From NCBI GenBank assembly GCA_022571615.1, contig JACZXM010000077.1, positions 1-9,246 of the forward strand: DNA of 9,246 nt. The letters are read 5' to 3'. The position numbers and the translations under genes were made by a program. Under the pieces are notes generated by a model. The model was not told the origin of the DNA, searched no databases, and was given only the letters and a program-made list of their open reading frames with translations. This DNA is from Acidobacteriota bacterium. Lineage in GTDB: Bacteria > Acidobacteriota > UBA890 > WLXD01. Each line of letters starts with the position of its first letter. The stretch's first letter is position 1. This document shows positions 5,699 to 9,246 of this stretch, piece after piece.

Positions 5699-7547
5699 GT
5701 GCTCTCCTTGTCGGTCGGAACCAGGAAACGATCAGAACCGCGGCCGCACCCAGGGCGATGGGCCTTCCCGCCAACAAGAGCGCCAGCGCCACAGCCACCA
5801 GCAGGCCCCGCTCCCAGACCGGGAGAGGGCGATTGTGATAGCCGACGGCGCCAGCTGCAAGGGCGGTCACCCCCAACAGCCCCGATCCGACGGAGATCAT
5901 GATGTCGATTGGAGGGGCGGCCAGCAACAAGGCGGGATGAAGCACGAAAGCAAAGGGCACCAGGAAGCCGGTTGCGGCCAGCGCCATCGCCGTCATGGCG
6001 GTTCGAAAGGGTGGGGCGCCGGCCAGCCCGGCGGCGGCATAGGCGGCCAGCGAGACCGGCGGTGTAACGTTGGAGATGCAACCGAAGTAGAAAATGAACA
6101 GATGCGCTGCCAGCACCGGTGCTCCCAGCTGCACCAGCGCCGGCGCCCCCAGTGCAGCCAGCACCACGTAAGCGGCGGTGGTCGGAAGGCCGAGGCCCAG
6201 GACGATGGATCCCAGCGCCGTCAACAGCAGCGCCAACGGCAGCTGTCCAGCCGAGAGCTGGACGATGAGCTCCGACATTCGCAGGCCGATCCCGGTCAGC
6301 GTAGCGACCCCGACGACGATCCCGGCGGTAGCACACGCCGCCGCGACCTGCACCGCTCCGGCGGCGGCGGCGATGAGCGTGTCCGCGATCTGTCGTCGGT
6401 CGAGTCGGGTCTGCCGCCCCACCAAAGTGATCGAGGCCGCGGCTACGACGCCCCAGAAGGAGGCGCGCATGGGCGAGCGCCCGAAGGCCAGAAAACCGAC
6501 CACGACCGCAAGAGGGAGCAGCAGATGGATGCGATCCAACACGCCACCTGAGTCGGGGCTGTCGGGCACCGCTCCGACGCCGGTCCGTCCGGCCGCGAAG
6601 TGGATCGCCGCTAGCAACGCCACGTAGTAGAGGATGGCGGGGATGATGGCCGCTGTCGCCACCCGGAGATAGGGGATGTTGGTCCAGGTGGCGAGGATGA
6701 AGGCTCCGGAGCCCATGACCGGCGGCATGAGCTGCCCGCCGGTGCTGGCGGCGGCCTCGATCGCGGCGGCGAGGTAGGGGCGAAAGCCGGCGCGCTTCAT
6801 CATCGGGATGGTGAGGCTGCCGGTCGTTACAACGTTGGCGACCGCACTGCCCGACAGCGACCCCATCAGGGCACTGGCTACAGCCGCCGTCTTGGCCGGT
6901 CCGCCGCGCGTGCGCCCGGCGACCCGCCGGGCGAGACCGATGAGCAGCTCGCCACCGCCTGCCCGTTCGAGCACGGTCCCGAACAGAATGAACAGATAGA
7001 CGAAATCTGCCGACACCCCGAGCGGAATGCCCCAGATGCCCTCGGTCGAAAGGTACAGGTGCTCGACCACGCGGGTCAGCGGGTAACCGCGGTGTGCCAG
7101 CGGTCCCGGCAGCCACGGTCCGACCTGCGTGTACGCGAGCGCCAGCAGGGCCACCGAGACCAACCCCCAGCCGGTGGTGCGGCGAGCGAGCTCGAGCACA
7201 ACAAGCACGGCGATGGTGCCGGCGGCGATGTCCAGAGAGGTGGCGTTGCCAGCCCGCTGGACGAGCATCCGATGTTGGCTTACCAGATAGCCGCAGCTTC
7301 CCAGCATTGCCAGGATCAGCGCGGCATCGAACGTGGCGCGAAGCGGTGCCGTACGCAGCGACGATGCCGCCGATCCTTTGGCCAGCCTGCCGATCTCAAG
7401 GCCCAGGAAACCGAGCGTCGCCATGAGCGCCAGATGCACCGGCCGCTGTACCAGCGCCGTAAAGGAGACCCAGCCGGCCGAGTACAAATGGAACATCGCC
7501 GCGGTGGCGGCTACGAGCGTGATACCGATGCGGCGCATGACCGGCAT
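5685..7547 (-). CDS. TRAP transporter fused permease (DctQM type, TAXI class)
   Basis: A 620-aa inner-membrane protein in which the small (DctQ-like) and large (DctM-like) TRAP subunits are one chain, as is usual for TAXI systems. The N-terminal part, about residues 1-170, holds the four-helix region with the family segment FHLYSAGWVSFTALVQRPVHL at 19-39. The DctM domain follows with GSLSGSAVANVVTTG at 229-243, GQLMPPVMGSGAF at 271-283, GLGLPTTAAY at 451-460 and NVTPPVSLAAY at 493-503; these are the conserved transport-core loops. The start ATG 7547 (MPVMRRIG) is preceded by AGGAGAG; the open frame further upstream to 7826 runs antisense over the next gene and is not used. It is the first gene of a two-gene operon with its binding protein. 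The direction is uptake, energised by an ion gradient. Confidence 0.94.
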   Translation of the reverse strand: MPVMRRIGITLVAATAAMFHLYSAGWVSFTALVQRPVHLALMATLGFLGLEIGRLAKGSAASSLRTAPLRATFDAALILAMLGSCGYLVSQHRMLVQRAGNATSLDIAAGTIAVLVVLELARRTTGWGLVSVALLALAYTQVGPWLPGPLAHRGYPLTRVVEHLYLSTEGIWGIPLGVSADFVYLFILFGTVLERAGGGELLIGLARRVAGRTRGGPAKTAAVASALMGSLSGSAVANVVTTGSLTIPMMKRAGFRPYLAAAIEAAASTGGQLMPPVMGSGAFILATWTNIPYLRVATAAIIPAILYYVALLAAIHFAAGRTGVGAVPDSPDSGGVLDRIHLLLPLAVVVGFLAFGRSPMRASFWGVVAAASITLVGRQTRLDRRQIADTLIAAAAGAVQVAAACATAGIVVGVATLTGIGLRMSELIVQLSAGQLPLALLLTALGSIVLGLGLPTTAAYVVLAALGAPALVQLGAPVLAAHLFIFYFGCISNVTPPVSLAAYAAAGLAGAPPFRTAMTAMALAATGFLVPFAFVLHPALLLAAPPIDIMISVGSGLLGVTALAAGAVGYHNRPLPVWERGLLVAVALALLLAGRPIALGAAAVLIVSWFRPTRRAHGSS

Positions 7548-7552
7548 ACAAT
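7547..7552 (+). promoter_or_regulatory. candidate -10 element for the pseudopilin-domain lipoprotein gene
   Basis: TACAAT matches TATAAT at five of six positions and lies about 57 bases before ATG 7609, overlapping the start of the divergent permease gene. No -35 hexamer is convincing at 16-18 bases upstream. The divergent gap is only 61 bases, so the control elements of the two directions must overlap. Confidence 0.25.
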
Positions 7553-7608
7553 ACTCTCCTGTCATGGCCGAACGACGTTTCTGACAAGCGCTGGAGATAG
7601 GTGCCGAG

Positions 7609-8193
7609 ATGAAAGTGACGCTGCCGTTCCTGTTGCTGAGTTTCACGCTCCTCGCAGCATCTGCCTGCGGACCGGGCGAGCTCGCAACTCCGTCCCAGCC
7701 CCAGGCCCGTCGGATCATCTCCAACACGTTCCCGGAGGCCGAGGTCATCGTCCGAGAGGTCAATCGGTCGGAGCACACGCTCAGCGTCGCCGCCGAGTTC
7801 AACGGTGCCGACGTGACCTTCATCATGGGGGCTAGCGATCAGGCATGGAAGATCGAGCGCGTCGAACAGGGCAGCAATTCTTACAGCATCGAGCAACTCC
7901 GACAGATCGCCGACACCATGGCGATCATGCGCGAGATCTCCGATGCGCTCGAGGCTTTCCGCGAGGCAACAGGCCAGTTCCCGTTGTTGGATGATCAGGT
8001 CGGCTTGCTGGAGCTGGTGCCGAATTACTACGAGTACGCGCCGCAGATGCCGATCGTGGACGCCTGGGATAGCCCGCTGCGATACCGGCCCCAGGGACAG
8101 GACTACACGATCACCTCGGAAGGGCCGGACCGATCAAACGGAACGACCGACGACATCATTCTGATCACCGGCAGCTTCGTGCAGGCGGAGTGA
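7609..8193 (+). CDS. Lipoprotein with GspG-like pseudopilin C-terminal domain
   Basis: A 194-aa lipoprotein. The signal peptide ends in the lipobox SAC (LLAASAC, C20), followed by GPGE. Residues about 33-90 resemble a small cystatin/NTF2-like alpha-beta unit (FPEAEVIVREV, LSVAAEFNG, VTFIMG, WKIERVEQG); this is a structural impression only. Residues about 98-194 match the soluble domain of the type II secretion major pseudopilin GspG: a helix, then GQFPLLDDQ, LLELVPNYYE, DAWDSPLRYR, YTITSEGPD and NGTTDDI, the last two being the calcium-site region of GspG. There is no prepilin leader (G-F-T-L-x-E plus long helix), so it cannot assemble as a pilin in the usual way. The start ATG 7609 has AGG seven bases upstream. 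It is transcribed divergently from the TRAP operon. Its role is unknown. Confidence 0.82.
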   Translation: MKVTLPFLLLSFTLLAASACGPGELATPSQPQARRIISNTFPEAEVIVREVNRSEHTLSVAAEFNGADVTFIMGASDQAWKIERVEQGSNSYSIEQLRQIADTMAIMREISDALEAFREATGQFPLLDDQVGLLELVPNYYEYAPQMPIVDAWDSPLRYRPQGQDYTITSEGPDRSNGTTDDIILITGSFVQAE

Positions 8194-8208
8194 GCGGCGC
8201 CCGCGCCC

Positions 8209-8226
8209 GACCGCCTGCTGCCGGTC
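8209..8226. terminator. weak hairpin at convergent 3' ends
   Basis: GACCG (8209-8213) and CGGTC (8222-8226) form a 5-bp stem with an 8-nt loop, and aggTTT follows on the plus strand. It lies between the stop at 8193 and the tadA stop at 8225. The T-run is too short for a confident intrinsic terminator. An alternative CCTG/CAGG pairing uses the same bases. Confidence 0.25.
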
Positions 8227-8686
8227 AGGTTTCCCTTAGCTGCCGGAAGAACGACTTGAGCAGCTCGCTGCATTCCGACTCTCGGCAGCCCGAGCGTACC
8301 TCGCGTAGGTGGGGCGAAAGCCGCGACGGCAGGAGCTCGACCGCCGAGCCGCACGCACCGTAGCGAGGATCCCTCGCACCGAAGACGAGCCGTTCGACGC
8401 GGGCCCATACGATCGCCCCGATGCACATCGGACAGGGCTCGAGTGTGACCACGAGCGTCGAGCCTTCCAGGCGCCAGTCGCCGCGGGCCGCGCCAGCGGC
8501 GCGCAAGGCGAGGATTTCAGCGTGAGCGGAAGGATCGTCGAGCTGCTCGGTTCGATTGTGCCCGGTGCCCAACACGCTGCCGTCCTGGATCAGGACCGCG
8601 CCTACCGGCACTTCGCTTTCCGCCGCCGCGGCGCGCGCCTCCGAGATTGCCCGTTCCATCCAGGAGTCGATGTCGATCGCAGCCAT
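8225..8686 (-). CDS. tadA: tRNA(Arg) adenosine(34) deaminase TadA
   Basis: A 153-aa cytoplasmic zinc deaminase that converts A34 of tRNA-Arg(ACG) to inosine, allowing one tRNA to read CGU, CGC and CGA. The catalytic set is complete: H55-A-E57 (SAHAEILALR, zinc ligand and proton shuttle) and P84-C85-P-M-C88 (the two zinc cysteines). VPVGAVL at 26-32, RLVFGARDPRYGACGS at 99-114 and the C-terminal CSELLKSFFRQ fit TadA rather than other cytidine/adenosine deaminases. The start ATG 8686 keeps the family's N-terminal W-M-x-x-A (SWMERA). No Shine-Dalgarno sequence is visible; the 18 bases before ATG are a T7 run and GCCCGCAATC. The tRNA-Arg(ACG) gene ends directly upstream on the same strand, so the enzyme probably shares a transcript with its substrate. 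Confidence 0.96.
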   Translation of the reverse strand: MAAIDIDSWMERAISEARAAAAESEVPVGAVLIQDGSVLGTGHNRTEQLDDPSAHAEILALRAAGAARGDWRLEGSTLVVTLEPCPMCIGAIVWARVERLVFGARDPRYGACGSAVELLPSRLSPHLREVRSGCRESECSELLKSFFRQLRET

Positions 8687-8704
8687 GATTGCGGGCAAAA
8701 AAAG

Positions 8705-8778
8705 CGCGCCCTGGAGGACTCGAACCTCCAACCTCCTGGTCCGTAGCCAGACGCTCTGTCCAATTGAGCTAAGGGCGC
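8705..8778 (-). tRNA. tRNA-Arg (anticodon ACG), CCA not encoded
   Basis: A 74-nt class I tRNA on the minus strand. The acceptor stem GCGCCCT (8778-8772, read leftwards) pairs with AGGGCGC (8712-8706), with discriminator G at 8705. The next bases are CTT, so CCA must be added by nucleotidyltransferase, unlike the tRNA-Ser at the other end of the window. The D-arm contains TAGCTCAATTGGACAGAGC. The anticodon stem CTGG/CCAG encloses CTACGGA, giving ACG. The T-arm is GGAGG-TTCGAGT-CCTCC. A34 makes it the TadA substrate; tadA starts 18 bases downstream. Confidence 0.97.
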
Positions 8779-8806
8779 ACTTACACGATGTACAGAGCGT
8801 GCCGAC

Positions 8807-8836
8807 AGCATAGCATCGGTCATCTCTCCCTGTCGC
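8807..8836 (-). promoter_or_regulatory. candidate promoter for tRNA-Arg(ACG)-tadA
   Basis: On the minus strand GCGACA (8836-8831, four of six matches) lies 18 bases before TATGCT (8812-8807). The -10 is preceded by TG-C, making an extended -10. A GC-rich discriminator (GTCGGCACGC) follows, as is common for stable-RNA promoters under stringent control. Transcription would start about 20-25 bases before the tRNA. Confidence 0.5.
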
Positions 8837-8887
8837 CGCCCGGCGGCGGCGCGAGTCCACATGCCAGCGCTCGGGGAATCGCTGCCG

Positions 8888-8916
8888 TTGACTCTCCCGA
8901 GTCCAGGTGTTACACG
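8888..8916 (+). promoter_or_regulatory. candidate promoter for the right-edge exported protein gene
   Basis: TTGACT (8888-8893, five of six) is followed after 17 bases by TACACG (8911-8916, three of six). It lies about 35 bases before ATG 8951. The -10 is poor, so confidence is limited. The remaining intergenic sequence contains a GC-rich near-palindrome (about 8834-8851) of unknown meaning. Confidence 0.35.
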
Positions 8917-8950
8917 ACAGTGTGGTTGGCGCCTACGAGAGGATCGGCGG

Positions 8951-9246
8951 ATGCGTCTTCGAGTCCCGTTCGCAATGATCGCCCTTACCCTGATCTGCGG
9001 CCTTGCCATGGCCCCCTCTGCTGCCCCTGCGAACGAAGGTCGACGCGCGGCCGGGGTGATGCTCCCGGAGGCCGAGGAGACCCTCGAGCCGCTCGAGTTC
9101 CCCAACGCACCGGCGGCCAGGCACAGCCAGCGCCCCTCTGCCTCGATCGGACGCGGTGCACCGATGCTGGATCCGACGATGGATCCGGCGGGGCTGGCGC
9201 GTGCCAAGCGGCGGGCGCGATGGTCGCCCGACGCACCCGTGGCCGA
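8951..9246 (+). CDS. Exported protein, N-terminal part only (runs off the window)
   Basis: An open frame from ATG 8951 continues to the last base without a stop, covering 98 full codons. GAGAGGA lies seven bases upstream of the ATG. The N-terminus is a good Sec signal peptide (MRLRVPFAMIALTLICGLAM, then APSAAPA), with cleavage likely near residues 25-27. The visible mature part is rich in Pro, Ala and Arg (LEPLEFPNAPAARHSQ, MLDPTMDPAGLARAKRRARW) and shows no domain I recognise; it looks like a low-structure linker ahead of a domain beyond the edge. Third-position GC is high, as in the neighbouring genes, which supports real coding. Minus-strand ORFs over the same bases lack such signs. Confidence 0.75.
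   Translation, partial: MRLRVPFAMIALTLICGLAMAPSAAPANEGRRAAGVMLPEAEETLEPLEFPNAPAARHSQRPSASIGRGAPMLDPTMDPAGLARAKRRARWSPDAPVA

Noticed and set aside
5574..7116. Long open frames opposite to and out of frame with the TRAP permease (325 and 481 codons)
   Set aside because: Their composition is Arg/Gly/His/Gln-rich, while the permease frame has clear transmembrane helices and conserved TRAP motifs.
7548..7608. Inverted repeat TTGTCA...TGACAG and the short AACGACGTT palindrome between the TRAP and lipoprotein genes as an operator
   Set aside because: The arms are only 5 bases or less, and no promoter hexamers line up with them convincingly.
7548..7826. Upstream extension of the permease frame to 7826
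   Set aside because: It is antisense to the lipoprotein gene and lacks permease character. ATG 7547 has a good ribosome-binding site.
81..8778. Genomic island bounded by the two tRNA genes
   Set aside because: No integrase, no direct repeat of either tRNA 3' end, no composition break and no mobile genes between them.
8556..8860. ORFs on both strands through the tRNA-Arg region, including an N-terminal extension of tadA to 8860
   Set aside because: They translate the tRNA itself (RALEDSNLQPP antisense, SSIGQSVWLRTRRLEVRVLQG sense). TadA aligns only from ATG 8686.

Overview
This is a GC-rich, densely packed stretch from a didermic (Gram-negative-type) bacterium. The diderm reading rests on an outer-membrane beta-barrel protein (DUF481), at least two lipoproteins, several Sec-type signal peptides and a TAXI-type TRAP transporter. 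The lineage cannot be fixed from this window. Base composition and codon use look uniform, and I see no insertion sequence, CRISPR array, prophage gene or attachment-site repeat, so it reads as ordinary chromosomal backbone with some poorly characterised envelope genes.

Layout. A minus-strand tRNA-Ser(CGA) gene with encoded CCA lies at 81-178. Left of it are about 80 bases with no supported gene. A minus-strand pair follows: a secreted YdjY-like cysteine protein (769-1464) overlaps by ATGA a downstream gene of unknown function (258-772) whose start region looks frameshifted. Divergent from that pair is a small VKOR-type membrane thiol oxidoreductase (1589-2011). It converges on a PAP2_3/Aur1-like membrane phosphatase (2041-2916), which lies behind an exported DJ-1/PfpI protein (2965-3708) in a probable two-gene minus-strand operon. 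A 182-base divergent intergenic region with candidate back-to-back promoters around an inverted repeat leads to the DUF481 outer-membrane protein (3891-4748).

The DUF481 gene converges on a TRAP-TAXI transporter operon on the minus strand: a fused DctQM permease (5685-7547) overlapping by 14 bases its substrate-binding lipoprotein (4757-5698). Divergent from the transporter is a lipoprotein carrying a GspG-like pseudopilin C-terminal domain (7609-8193). It converges on tadA (8225-8686), the tRNA adenosine deaminase. Immediately upstream of tadA on the same strand lies a tRNA-Arg gene with anticodon ACG (8705-8778), which is TadA's classical substrate. The right edge holds the start of an unrecognised exported protein (8951 to beyond the end).

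How the genes work together. The clearest functional unit is tRNA-Arg(ACG)-tadA: a tRNA and the enzyme that converts its wobble A34 to inosine, apparently in one transcription unit. The TRAP permease and its binding protein form a complete TAXI importer of unknown substrate. The VKOR protein and the divergent CxxCxxxC-containing secreted protein may be a disulfide-forming enzyme and a client, but that is inference from proximity.
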